DNA from: Symsagittifera roscoffensis
Lineage: Eukaryota > Xenacoelomorpha > Acoela > Convolutidae
DNA length: 64,000 bases
Assembly: GCF_963678635.1 (NCBI RefSeq)
Contig: NC_087067.1
Coordinates: 61,056,594 to 61,120,593 of the forward strand
Direction: 5' to 3'
Shown here: in pieces, positions 1 to 10,319 of the stretch
Numbering within the stretch: the stretch's first letter is position 1
Layout: every line of letters starts with the position of its first letter
Position numbers and translations under genes: made by a program
Notes under the pieces: generated by a model
The model's input: the letters and a program-made list of their open reading frames with translations, nothing else
What the model was told of the DNA's origin: nothing
The model's database searches: none

Positions 1-948
1 ACTAAATCAACGATGTCGATTAATTAGTTACTCTAATTTCCTCCCTTTTTACAATTTGCAACCACCAACCTCTAACCTAACCAGCCCCCCTTCTAACCTC
101 CCCCCTCTTTAGCCCCCTTCTTAAACCTAAAATTACCTTAAGCGCCGGGTGCTAAACCTCTCGAGAGAAAACCGTAGAACTGTCTCCAGGCCTGCTTGTG
201 TAAAAACGTTCCTCAAAACCGCGGGATTTCGCTGATCCAATTTTACACTTATCTCCTATAATGTAATGTGGATTTTAACGATACCCGTTTTGACCAACTT
301 GAGAACTCGAGAACAGCCAAATCCTCCTTGACCACTTTCCCACTCGGCTGGTCACCTCTTCCATTCAAGACTCCTATTGGTTCAGCCCAAATCCTCCTGA
401 ACCACTTCCCCACTCGGCTGGTCACCTCTTCCAATCAAGTCTCCTATTTGTCCAGCTAAATTCCAAGCTATCTGAAAACACTTAACAACGCCCCACACTC
501 GGGCACTTTATTGAGGTTGCTGGGTTAAATTGCTAGATAGATCGTAATGATCGAACTTATAAAACAGTATGGGTATACCATTTAATTAATAAAGGTTTGA
601 TCCAACTAATCTGGTGTCAAAGTCACTGTCTTTTTTCGTTTTATGGTTTTTGTTCCTTTATCTATTCTTTTTCGGTTTTTGTTTCGCTTTTTGTCTTTTT
701 TGCTCGTGTTTTTGTCCCCCTAGTTACCCCCCTTTACTCGGTTAGCTAAGCTTCGTTCGGAGAGCGTACCAGGAAGTTTTCTCGAGTTTTCTTAAAAAGT
801 TATCACGGTACAACCGGAAGGTTTGTACGTTCCCGCCGAACCGTACTACCGGTACTCTAGAATGGGCATGCAGCCCGGAGCTGTGTCAAGTGGGTTCGAT
901 TCCGTAGTCTTCATGTTGTAAAACACCCAGGAGCGCCATTAAAACACT
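1..948. other. Intergenic DNA, no gene recognised
   Basis: I see no convincing coding sequence here. The stretch holds a C-rich pyrimidine run near 60-130, a 70-bp direct repeat (319-458) and T-rich DNA around 620-720. A GGTTCGATTCC string near 893-903 matches a tRNA B-box, but no matching A-box or cloverleaf could be placed, so I do not call a tRNA or SINE. Confidence 0.5.
319..458. repeat. Direct repeat, two 70-bp units
   Basis: Two adjacent units (319-388 and 389-458) both start AAATCCTCC and share the core CACTCGGCTGGTCACCTCTT. They differ at a handful of positions. The small open frames across them on both strands come from the repeat and are not taken as genes. Confidence 0.8.
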
Positions 949-1340
949 ATGTAACATTCGTCTACTTCGGTCACACATGAGGCTTAAGAAAAATAGGCCC
1001 TATAACCATTGGCTCAAGAGTCAGGGACACTATCTCTTGTGTTTTTCTACCTGAAAACGGTCGGAGCCAATTCGGCTCACTTGCGACATGAGACTACAAC
1101 CGGTTACAGCTTAAAGGCTACTACCAAAATATCCCCCCACTCTAGAAATAAGAACATCCCCATACTTAGGTCTCAAAATACCCAAAATACACGAACGCCA
1201 TTAAAAACCGGTTCGGAACAATCCGTTATGTTACTTTTTTTATCAGACAGTGGAACTTTGATCCATTTCAGATGGATCAACCTAAAACTCGCCTCATCTC
1301 AATATAACAATCTAAAAAAACACACTCAAGAAGATTAAAT
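949..1340 (+). mobile_element. LINE fragment: 5' UTR and start of ORF1
   Basis: This stretch matches the reverse complement of about 12500-12770, which is the 5' end of the antisense LINE. The match includes the leader and the first codons (…GANS.HLRHET…). After about 40 codons the reading frame diverges and no further LINE sequence is seen, so this is a short truncated copy in the opposite orientation to the 11.2-12.8 kb copy. A LINE 5' end without its 3' part is the reverse of ordinary 5' truncation and points to rearrangement after insertion. Confidence 0.6.
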
Positions 1341-1868
1341 TATGTACTCACATCTAAGCACGCTCGAGAATTAGGAGTAATTAAACGAATTACTGACTCT
1401 ATCATAAATATATTTGAATATAACTCAAGAAGTCTTTTAACGATGAATTCCAATCCAAGGAAGTAAGTTTTAACTCAAGAATATAGTTTTTGGATATGAA
1501 CCATTGGGACACTTCAGCTGTCCAGTGTCCACCTTTCCACTGAAGGTTCACTCTGGTTCAGTTCGAATTATTGTATTCTTCTCTCGCTTCGTCTCCTATT
1601 TTTCGTCTCCTATTTCAGGATAAGACGGCTCTACTCGTGTCTTATTTTGTATCTGGAAATTGCGAATAGCAATATCCCGCTGTTTTCTTAAGTACTTTCC
1701 CGCAATTGTAATTTCGGTCGTTCTGATTTTATTTTCTCATTTTCAGTTGCTGCGAGAAAACTGAGCATGACTGGCTCAATTCGAAATTTTGAAAAATTAA
1801 ACTGCACTCCAAAATTACGTCTTTTCGTGTCCCTCAAGGTCAAACTTCCAATTATGACCGACTGGCAC
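1341..1868. other. Intergenic spacer, nothing recognised
   Basis: No gene-like frame. It contains a short inverted repeat (GGACACT…AGTGTCC near 1508-1531) and a duplicated CGTCTCCTATTT (about 1588-1615). Confidence 0.4.
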
Positions 1869-3330
1869 AGTCAAAATTAGCAGAAAATGTATTAAATCAG
1901 TGGAAAATATTAGAAAATGCGTGTTACAACCGCATTACTATTCAGATAATCATCAAGATTAATGAGTTCAAAATAATAAGAATTTTTCAGGCTTGAAAAC
2001 TTATCTTCTTATTATTTAATCGGTCAATAATAACACTAATGGCCTGGATTTATTTTCTTACTTTGAGATTTTTGTAAGTTATTTTGAGATTTTGAATTCT
2101 CAATTTTGATTGGCTGAAAGCAAGCTAAAATTAATTTCAAGCATTCGGTCCTTCAAGCATGAGGAACGCCACCTCCCTTTGGTATTTACTTAGGAATTGC
2201 CATCCCCTTTATTTAAAAGTAATTAAGCGCTACAGCTTTGTATTGAGAATTCTATACAAAGATTTTTGCTGCAATCTGATTGGTCGAAAAAGCGTTAATT
2301 TAATCTATTTAACAATTGCCCCCCCCCCCCCCTTAAAGAGGGCAATTGTTGAGTAGATCCAATTAATTAACAACAAGCCCGACTACTACAGGGATGCGGC
2401 CCCCTCACCAACCGAAGGGTTCCTCTTTGATTTTTTCATGACATCCATTTTTGGCAGACAAACTCTGAAATTTTTCAGTATATACCAATTTTAAATGGGA
2501 GCACGCGCTGAAAAAAGCTATTTTCTTATTAAAATTTTTCAAAAAATCCCAGAAACAGCATTTTGGGCCTGTTTTTTTTAAACACTTGCCCCCCCCCCCC
2601 CACTTGAGAAAATCCTATATCCGCCTCTGCACTGTCACTATAATTTCGGTTGGCGGCCCTTATTTTGGGCACTCAATTTGGGGGCCCTTGATAGTTTTTA
2701 TATTTTTCGGCTATTCGGGAACGAATTTATTTTTCGGCTATCCGGGAACGAATTTATTTTTGGGCTATCCGGGTATTCGGCTCCGTGAGACGCCACCGAG
2801 GCTCGGCCCCCCAGAGACATTATATGGTGAAGGACTATAAAGAACTGATTTTTAGCTACTCTAATGCCATAGACATTTGAATTAACACCGGTTTTATCTG
2901 ATATTTTAGAGTATGAGTAGCAAGAAACACAACCCGTATCGATTTTAAGTGAAAAAGCCTGCAACTCTTGTCATTTTCTTTTATCTTTATCATTTCCATA
3001 TCTAGAAAATTCCAAGGATTTTGACTGGAATACGTGATGAAGGGACTCTTGCCTGTAACTTCGGTTACTATGATACTTTTGACCTTCTGGTTACCACGAA
3101 AAAAACTTCCAGTCAAAATCCATGGAATTTTCTAGATATGGAAGTGATAATGATAAAAGAAGATGACAAGTGTTTAAGTCCTTTTCAATTAAAGTCGATA
3201 CGGGTTACGAGAGCCACGAATGCGAACCAAATCTCAGTTGGAACTTTCTACAATGTAGTTGAGAAAAACTCTGCTCAGCGAGACAGCCAGTTGGCGAGAT
3301 TTGACATGAGAAATCCAGCTCCTGGTAGCA
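1869..3330. repeat. Segmental duplication, copy A
   Basis: Nearly the same sequence recurs at 10320-11243 (copy B, matching from about 2418) and 12843-13865 (copy C, matching to about 2893). Shared landmarks are a poly-C run followed by CACTTGAGAAAATCC, a GC-rich stretch with three tandem copies of a roughly 25-bp unit (TTTTTCGGCTATCCGGGAAC, 2703-2775), and the CACCGAGGCTCGGCC block. Copies A and B also include MEX3 exon 1 DNA. The open frames over the GGCTATCCGGG repeats (about 2586-2840) come from the repeat and are not called as genes. Confidence 0.85.
2933..3204. repeat. Foldback: 97-bp inverted arms overlapping MEX3 exon 1
   Basis: Left arm 2933-3029 and right arm 3108-3204 are imperfect reverse complements around a 78-bp spacer. 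Landmarks are CCCGTATCGA in the left arm against TCGATACGGG in the right, and TCTAGAAAATTCCAAGG against CCATGGAATTTTCTAGA. The right arm lies inside the open frame leading into the KH1 region. In copy B (10829-11080) the outermost part of the right arm is replaced by unrelated bases, so the two duplicates differ exactly at the arm end. Confidence 0.8.
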
Positions 3331-3408
3331 GCAGTCCAGGGCCAATTGTGACTGAGCGTGTGACTGTGCCGTCTTCCCAACATGTAGCCGAAATTGTTGG
3401 CAGACAAG
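3138..3408 (+). CDS. MEX3: MEX3-type KH/RING protein, exon 1 (start of KH1)
   Basis: MEX3 proteins are RNA-binding regulators of mRNA translation and stability with two KH domains and a C-terminal RING. The 3' part of this exon encodes a stretch typical of MEX3 KH1 (…VTVPSSQHVAEIVGRQ, ending in the first residues of the GxxG loop). The exon ends at a clean donor, CAAG|GTAAGT, at 3408/3409, leaving one base of the Gly codon. The start is uncertain: ATG at 3138 is the first in-frame Met before the conserved part, but it lies in the right arm of the foldback and an upstream splice acceptor is possible. Joined to exons 2 and 3 the frame gives about 529 residues, close to vertebrate MEX3 lengths. 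The KH1 assignment is strong; the 5' boundary is weak. Confidence 0.8.
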
Positions 3409-3897
3409 GTAAGTTTTGAACTTCGGAAGTCAATCTGATTTCAAAGACTTAAATTAATTTAAGACTCGTGAACGTAGTTCAGGCTCATTTTTATTATGTC
3501 GCGATATTGTTTTTCATTGTCAGGACCAGTCTTTCAATTGGTTCATGCTAAGTTTTTTTCCTGGTTTGACTTTGATTTAAGCTCAGATCATTTTCTTTGC
3601 TAGGAATGTCAAACAATACTATCGCACTGTAAAAGTAGCAAAAAGCGTGATTGGTTTCAAGTTTCGAAAGAGTTTAATTTCAGCTTTCCGAGCGATTTAC
3701 TTTTTGATCCAGTTTTCTTATTGGGTTGACTTTATCGAAAGAGTCAATCAATTATTCTTGAAATTCAGCTTTAAGACCATTTTTTTTGAAATCCTAAGTT
3801 GAATTTCAAATAGAAACAAAGGCAGTTTTTTTAGTTTGCGTTCACTGACTCTTAACTGTCTGCTGGCAATGTTCTATTTAAAAGTGTTTACCTCTAG
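3409..3897 (+). other. MEX3 intron 1
   Basis: The intron runs from GTAAGT at 3409 to CCTCTAG at 3891-3897 and is 489 bp long. It interrupts the GRQG loop of KH1 after the first base of a Gly codon. A deleted version lies at about 9620-9757. Confidence 0.85.
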
Positions 3898-4088
3898 GTT
3901 GCAAAATCCAGGCCCTGAGAAACCGGACTAATACCTATATCAAGACTCCAAGTAGAGTTGAAGGTACTTTATTCGTGATCTCGGGGCAAAGAGAGAGTGT
4001 TGCATTGGCTGTTCAAGAGATTCATCAAGCTAGTGCGCATTTCACAAACATAAGGGCTGAAAGAATAAGAGGACTCGTCATTGATAGG
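3898..4088 (+). CDS. MEX3: MEX3 exon 2 (rest of KH1)
   Basis: After the acceptor CCTCTAG the exon restores the Gly codon and reads CKIQALRNRTNTYIKTP…, then GTLFVISGQRESVALAVQEI and the …HFTNIRAER tail, all characteristic of MEX3 KH1. The last codon ends at 4088, before a weak GTACGG donor, in phase 0. Exon 3 at 34394 also begins in phase 0, so splicing preserves the frame. The linker between KH1 and KH2 is short. A related exon at 9758-9969 has about 20 extra bases at this position followed by a stop, so the exon end is less certain than its start. Confidence 0.8.
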
Positions 4089-4257
4089 GTACGGCCAATT
4101 TTATATGAAGTTGTATTAATCCTAAGCATCTGCTGATGACAGTTTTAAAAGTAGCTTCAATAATTCATTTTCTATTTTTTTTTGCATTTAACAGTCTAAA
4201 CAAAGTAGGTCTTTGTTTAAAGACTTTATTTTGGTTCGAGGGTTGCTGTCAAAATAA

Positions 4258-4975
4258 AAAAATGCTGCCATTTTTGACGGAATTTTTTTATATCGTTCAA
4301 AAGGTATTGTTGTCTTAATCTTAAATTTGAAAAGATATTTCACCTGTGATCATTTTCGTAAATTTATGAGGGTTTAAAGTTTGCTATTTTGGCCATTTTT
4401 GCTATTTTGGCCATTTTGACCAATTTGGGACAATTAACGCGCGATATAATTCGCGCTATTAACGCGTAAGCTGAGCTTTAATCCGTCTTATAAATCGTTC
4501 CAAATTGGTTGAACGAAGCTTATTTGCCATAATTGATTTGTTACTAGGAGCGAAATGGTTACATGTCAGTATTTAGACAGCCGCGTATTCATACTGGTCA
4601 GTATTTAGACAAATACTGTTTCAACCAATCAGAATCGAGACAAAGAAGAAATTAATAAATAATTATTATGTATTTTGGATTATTTATGTTTTTTCTCGAT
4701 TCTGATTGCTTCATACAGTATTTGTCTAAATACTGACCAGTATGAATACGCGGCTGTCTAAATACTGGCTGCACTCCGAGCGAAATCTATTCGTTGGTAC
4801 TTTATACGGTGTGTGGGGGGATGATTTTCATAAAAAATTTAAAATTAAAAAAAAAATTTCGTTTTATTTTTTTTTTCATATATTTTCTTAATGTTATTAC
4901 TGCTGCTCCATAAACCTTAAAGGCATTCGGAACATTCAGGGCTTCGCCCTGATACGAGCAGTCTTGTTTGTCATT
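4258..4975 (+). repeat. Z-family repeat, forward copy (interrupted by a MITE)
   Basis: 'Z' is my label for a non-coding repeat of about 530 bp. Landmarks in order are CCATTTTTGACGGAATTTTT, TATATCATTCGAAAGG, AAAGATATTT(C)NCCTGTGA, TTAACGCGCGATATA…CGCGCTATTAACGCGTAAGC, GAAGCTTATTTGCCATAA, a purine-rich tract, and the hairpin CAGGGC-TTC-GCCCTG followed by ATACGAGCAGTCTTG. This copy is split by a 221-bp MITE at 4557-4777 and sits in MEX3 intron 2. Other copies are at 5428-5752 (inverted), 32688-32763 (fragment), 35653-36184 and 46736-48290. No coding capacity is seen. Confidence 0.85.
4557..4777. mobile_element. MITE with long inverted repeats and 9-bp target duplication
   Basis: The 221-bp element is flanked by GAGCGAAAT at 4548-4556 and 4778-4786. 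Its arms are inverted repeats of about 84 bp containing CAGTATTTAGACAGCCGCGT at the left and the complement at the right, ending in the tract shared as AATCAGAATCGAGA. The centre is AT-rich and has no frame. A 9-bp duplication fits Mutator-like or Merlin-type cut-and-paste transposases; the autonomous partner is not in the window. Other Z copies have an uninterrupted sequence here, which confirms insertion. Confidence 0.85.
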
Positions 4976-5427
4976 AAAACCTACTATTAGCGTTTTTAAA
5001 ATTTTCAATCTTAAACTGGCGAGGGAGGTTTTAAGAAGTAACAAAACGTAAAATTTGTTTAAAAGCATACTGCGACATCTTTCTGAATGGCGAGATCATT
5101 ATTTTTACACGATTGGAGATTATAACAAGATCTACGTGTCTAATTCTCAAGGGACCTGGTTTTTTCAAGGGACCACTCAATCATAGTAGTACCCGTAGTT
5201 GAAATATTCACGCTAAAATGATCAACTAGAAATGTTTGTTCAAAGAAAAAGTAAGTTTTGTATTTACATAACTTTGATCGTAATATGGAAAGTTTTGTCC
5301 ATAATAATCTGACCTATTGTGAAAGACCTATAAACATTCCTCAACATCAATATAAATTATGAAATATGAAATTCTAATTTACGAAATTCCCAAAGATTTT
5401 TTTTGTCGAAAAAAATCGACAAAAAAG
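4976..5427. other. Spacer between inverted Z copies
   Basis: AT-rich DNA without a recognisable gene. It lies between a forward and a reverse Z copy, so 4258-5752 could be one composite element whose ends are Z sequences. Confidence 0.4.
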
Positions 5428-5752
5428 AACAAGACTGCTCGTATCAGGGCGAAGCCCTGAATGTTCCGACTGCCTTTTAAGGTTTATGGAGCAGCAGTAA
5501 AAACATTAAAGAATTCAATGAAATAAAATAAAAACGAAAATTTTTTTTTTGAATTTTTTTGAATGAAAAACATCCACCCACACGCCATATAAAACAGAAA
5601 AAGATAGATTTTGTTCCTTGTAACAAATCAATTATGGCAAATAAGCTTCGTTCAAGCAATTTGGAATGATTTATAAGACGGATTAAATCTCCGCTTACGC
5701 GTTAATAGCGCGAATTATATCGCGCGTTAATTGTCCCAAATTGGTCGAAATT
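5428..5752 (-). repeat. Z-family repeat, reverse copy, truncated
   Basis: Reverse-complement landmarks are present: CAAGACTGCTCGTATCAGGGC, the GGGC-GAA-GCCC hairpin, TTATGGCAAATAAGCTTCG, and CGCGTTAATAGCGCG…CGCGCGTTAATTGTCCC. It stops abruptly at 5752, where LTR sequence of the gypsy element begins, so the 5' end of Z is missing. Confidence 0.8.
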
Positions 5753-6161
5753 GGAACCTGATCTAAACTACATTTTATTATTGGATATAATTTAGATATT
5801 TTATCACTATAACTTACTAAATTTTAACCAATCATGATCCATCTAACTAACAAACCACTTATCTGTAAGTTCTGAAATTACTTGTAATTTCAGCACCAGA
5901 GAGATTTGAATTTAACTTAGAAATTTTTTACCTCCAAGAGAACTTCAGCAATCGCAAAAACTCTAGTAAACTCTAGATCTTTTGAGCCTAGCAGAGACTA
6001 GTTAAACACCCTGAGACAAGTAGATATAAGAGTCAGATTAGGATCGGTATTAGACTATGAAGTTGCACGAATCTATCCGGCCGAAAATAAGATAGCGTGA
6101 CGAGCAGACGGTGTACCCTATCCGAAATTACTTAATGAGTTAACCCCAAGAGCGTAACTCA
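5753..6161 (+). repeat. LTR-like repeat R1 (3' part) of the env-type gypsy element
   Basis: From GGAACCTGATCTAAACTAC onward this matches 28947-29323 (R2), 31990-32358 (R3) and 33405-33812 (R4). The four copies share AACAAACCACTTAT, CAGCACCAGAGAGA and AGATTAGGATCGGTATTAG. I place the end near 6161 (…AACTCA) because the copies upstream of MEX3 exon 3 continue into different DNA there, while this copy runs into TGGTGCGACC, a plausible primer-binding site. The first half of the LTR is missing. Boundaries are inferred from four-way comparison by eye. Confidence 0.55.
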
Positions 6162-7446
6162 TCTGGTGCGACCACAAGTCTCGAATAAGACCTTAAAAAA
6201 CAAGATAGCTTAGAATTAACCAAAGATAGGTTAGAAATTAGACAAAAGATTTTCAAAATGTTACTTGACAATAACTTAATTGAAATGTCTCTACGACTCA
6301 ATAGATCAGAGCCGCTATTCCGTACAATACGAGAGCTACCCGGTATTGGAAGAAGACCTCGGACAAGAGACGACATACGACTACATAGAAACTTACCATT
6401 CAGTTTCATGGTCGTACGGCGAAAGCCAACACAAACTTATATTTAGAATCTTACTAGCAATGAATTTAGATTTTCATTTGCAAACATAAAATCCTTGAAG
6501 GAAATCTTCAATGATTTTTTCAGGCGCTAAATAAAAATTATTTTTGTACAATAACGATTGATAATAACATCTCAAATCGTTCCCTTCAACTCTGCAGTAA
6601 AATTTAAAAATATATCTGAAAAATATTTTTATTGAAAATAGAAATAAAAATTAGTAGCGTGACAATAAACTGTAAGTATATATAAAGCATCCTGTCATCT
6701 CCAGCTTCATCACCTAAACATAACAGCAATCATAAATTGACTAATATCACAAAAAACTAAAACTTTTTATCAATTAAATTTAAATTATTTCAAAAAGGCC
6801 TATCCTAAACTTTATTTTTCTTTAACTTAACTTTGTTTAATCTTAAAACTGACCATCAAGGCTTTCCTTGGATCTAAATTAATTTTATACTTTATAAATT
6901 TTATACTCTGATCATCAAGGCTTATCCTTGGATCAAAAAGAACAATTTCGTTCTCCCCCACCCACTTATCAAGTGTCTAACGACCTCAAACGTCGATTCA
7001 CTATCCAACCTTTTCAAAAGACCCAGGACTGATAGAAATTTTTCAATCACTCTAACCATTCTATTCAGGCTAAACAGTGAAGAACTTCGGTTATTCATCC
7101 TTCACTTGAACCCTCCTCTTACCTGACCCGGGATAAATCTTAAACTGAGTAAGTTTAAAATAGTATCTAACGAACTACTTGCGTTCTAATTATACCTGAA
7201 CCTTGTGGATCGATTTACTATTCTCCAACCCTTGAACACAATCACTATACCTAAGTAAGATTAAGTAAGTTAACACCTTAGCTTAGATTAGTCACGAGAA
7301 AGTAAAAATCATTCTCCGGAATCGATATACTTTTCTCTCCAACCCTGAACAAAAGACCCAGGTTAAGCTAACCAAAAAATTGCAAGGACTAACAGTCTAG
7401 GAAATTAAAATCACTAATAACAATCTTGCATGCCTCATCCTAAACC
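6162..7446 (+). mobile_element. Leader region of the gypsy element, copy 1
   Basis: AT-rich sequence between the LTR-like repeat and the first gag codons. It begins with a possible primer-binding site (TGGTGCGACCAC near 6164). No gene is evident, and the small frames at 6140-6490 look accidental. Motifs such as ATCAAGGCTTTCCTTGGATC / ATCAAGGCTTATCCTTGGATC repeat near 6855-6935. Confidence 0.45.
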
Positions 7447-9596
7447 TTGTCATTGAAAAATCTAGGAAATAAACAAACAATCGTACTACACAATTTTGAA
7501 ATAAACAACCAAAAATACGATCTCGTTTTTACCCCGCTTGCACAAACAGTTGGATACATTCGAACAAAACGACAATCAATAAAAAGAAAAATTATAAGTA
7601 AACAAAGACAGATCACACGAAAAAGATTTTCAAAGCGAAGAAACGCAATCTCCGAATCAGAAGTCAGTAATCTAGACGCACTATATAAACTAAAAGATTC
7701 AGTGAATAAAAATTACCCAATCCATGATCAAATATATTTTTCCGATTCAGAAGCCACGTCATACTCATCAAAAAATGAAAAAGAAGAATAAAAAAGATAT
7801 ACAAACACGAACCAGTACATCTATACAATTGGAATCAACCAATCATACACATTGAACATTATGTATTAACAGTCATAAAAGGAAAAACTGAGCAACACTC
7901 AAAGTGACCAAAGTCCAGACGAAGAATCTGTTTTTCCATTCATTATAAATTCACTCACTGATGATAGAGGACAAACTCGATTTTGCAAAAATTTACTCGT
8001 GAATTTGTTTGAACGAGGAATCAGCCCATGTTAAGCAGAATTCCCAGCAATAAAAATCAAAAGACAAATTATAGAACATTATTTGAAAGAAGTATGTAAC
8101 CTAACACAACAATGGAATCTACACCATAGAAATCAGTACACCAAGAACATCTCATGGTAAATATGTTATCCAAACAGACGACTTTGATTTAGAATTTTCA
8201 AAGGTATTCACAGAATATATCAAAAGCATACAATATCAGAATTCACAGAGAGCAAACTCAATATTCACTAACGATGTTTTTCAATAATATATAGTTATTT
8301 ATCTATACTAGAAAGAACAGAAGCTCAAAGTACATCACCAGTTCAAACACGAAGAAACCCAAAAGTAAGAAATGAAATTGCCGCATTTTCAACATTTTTA
8401 ATCACAATCCGTGAAAATTTTACCAGTAATAATGTCTCACAAAACGCTAAACAAGACTTGCAAAAAATTCTAGCATGGTTTATTATTGTTTATTTTACAC
8501 ATAATATCGATTTAATTGAACAGGCAAGAAAAACTTTCAGACCTCAAAGTACCAATGACGATACTGTCATTGCAGAACAATCAGATTACGTTTGGGACCC
8601 CGAATGGTCTCATCCACTATTTCTAAATTTCCCAGTAGATATCTCAAGTCAAGCAATAAGTACAATATCTTTTCACAAAGATTATGTAAAAGTATTTGCA
8701 CTAACAATAGATGCAACACCTTTAAACTATAATTCATTCCTACCCGATACACAAAATAATAGTTTAAATTCAAATGTTATACAACAGGAAAATCTAATTG
8801 GAACTAAAAATCTTACGCAACAAGATATTCAAACACCATCACATTTTATAAATGAAGAGATAGTTCAAACAACAGCAAAAACTACACAACAAAGTATTTC
8901 ACCAATACATCCAAATCTCACAACACCAAGAAATAAAAATCCATTACTATCACAAGTAACATTTCAATCGACGGTTAAACCCTCGGTTGCTCCAAAATAC
9001 TCACATATGGACTATCAAACATATAGACCAATGACAAAACCATCAAAAACACGAAAAACTTTCACGAGAAATAATTTTGCAGAACACAATTATAATTACG
9101 TAAATCCATCAAAAACAAATCAATCTCCTCGAAAAACATGCAGAATCATGTATATTCTCAATATTGGAATCTCCCATGTACATCAACCAACTCAGTAAAT
9201 TTTCAAGATTATCCACATCCTCCACAGGATCATAGCGAAAATTACCCATTTTTCAACAAAATAGGAATAGACAACAAACACCCTCCTACAAATTGTTTAT
9301 CATCTGATGATGATGATTACTTTCAACCAGATATTTTTGCACGATACACAAGAATATCGCACACAAAGACCTCGACAATCTCAACCATCCCAAATTGTAA
9401 AGATTGACCCACAAAACCCAGCTGATATTCAGAGCCAGCAACCAATGCATATACAAAATCCAATTAATGCACAATCTTATCAACCTGTACAATCACAAAA
9501 CTCAATTAGCATGCATTCCTATTAACCAACACAAATGCAAAATGAAATACCACTACCATATTATCTACAGCAACATGAAATAACTAAAAATCAACT
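7447..9596 (+). pseudogene. gag: gag of gypsy element, copy 1, decayed and 3'-truncated
   Basis: The first frame (7447-7790) and the second gag at 14087 share the same N-terminal region (…NNQKYDLV.TP….TVGYIRTKRQ, then a basic KRKIISKQRQITRKRFSK stretch). Homology continues with several stops and frameshifts through 8458-9198 (open frame of about 246 codons, ending in a P/Q/N-rich part) to about 9595. There, within an Asn-Gln-Leu stretch, the element stops and MEX3 DNA begins. The capsid core, zinc knuckle and all pol are absent. This is the structural-protein gene of an env-bearing gypsy retroelement and is not functional. Confidence 0.75.
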
Positions 9597-10138
9597 TCCC
9601 AACATGTAGCCGAAATTGAAATTCAGCTTTAAGACCATTTTTTTTTGAAATCCAAAGTTGAATATTAAATAGAAACAAAGGCAGTTTTTTTTAACTTGTG
9701 TTCACTGACTCTTAACTGTCTGCTGGCAATGTTCTATTTAAAAGTGTTTACCTCTAGGTTGCAAAATCCAGGCCCTGAGAAACCAGACTAATACCTTAAT
9801 CAAGACTCCAGGTAGAGGTGAAGGTACTTTATTTGTGATCACGGGGCAAAGAGAGAGTGTTGCATTGGCTGTTCAAGAGATTCATCAAGCTAGTGCGCAT
9901 TTCACAAACATAAGGGCTCAAAGAAAGAGGACTTGTGCCTCCAGCTCTCGAGGGACACGTCATTGATAGGGTACGGCCAATTTTATATGAAGTTGTATTA
10001 ATCCTAAGCATCTGCTGATGACAGTTTTAAAAGTAGCTTGAATAATTCATTTTCTATTTTTTTTTTGCATTTAACAGTCTAAACAAAGTAGGTCTTTATT
10101 TAAAGACTTTATTTTGGTTCGAGGTTTGCTGTCAAAAT
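9597..10138 (+). pseudogene. MEX3 partial duplicate: exon 1 tail, deleted intron, exon 2
   Basis: The segment matches 3374-4257 with about 370 bp deleted: the end of exon 1 (CTTCCCAACATGTAGCCGAAATTG) is joined directly to the 3' half of intron 1. The exon 2 copy starts at 9758 after the same CCTCTAG acceptor and keeps the KH1 frame (…GTLFVITGQRESVALAVQEI…). Near 9920 it carries about 20 bases absent from the main gene and then an in-frame stop. Lacking a KH1 start and a donor, it cannot encode a complete domain. Its left edge is fused to gag sequence through a CTT microhomology. Confidence 0.8.
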
Positions 10139-10319
10139 GTTTTGAGCAACTGCGTACTTGACTACTATGATGGTGGTCCCTCGATAAAGCAACTATGATA
10201 GACAGGTCATGCATGCATTTCGCATTTCATAATTTAAAACTTATTTCTGTGTAAATTGTTTCTTGAAAAATCTCGCGGAAATATGAGTCAGCATCTTTTT
10301 AGATTAAAAATTATGATTT
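10139..10319. other. Unique spacer between MEX3 duplicates
   Basis: No gene. In copy A the Z repeat begins at the equivalent point, so this may show what lay beyond exon 2 before Z inserted. Confidence 0.3.

Noticed and set aside
60-130. CTAACCTAACC-like strings suggesting telomeric repeat
   Set aside because: Irregular, not a repeated hexamer, and surrounded by unrelated pyrimidine-rich DNA.
893-903. tRNA B-box-like GGTTCGATTCC
   Set aside because: No A-box at suitable distance and no cloverleaf could be formed, so no tRNA or tRNA-derived SINE is called.
2586-2840. Open frame with GYPGTNLFF repeats, also at 10508 and 13560
   Set aside because: It arises from a tandem non-coding DNA repeat, has no stable start, and is matched by equally long frames on the other strand.
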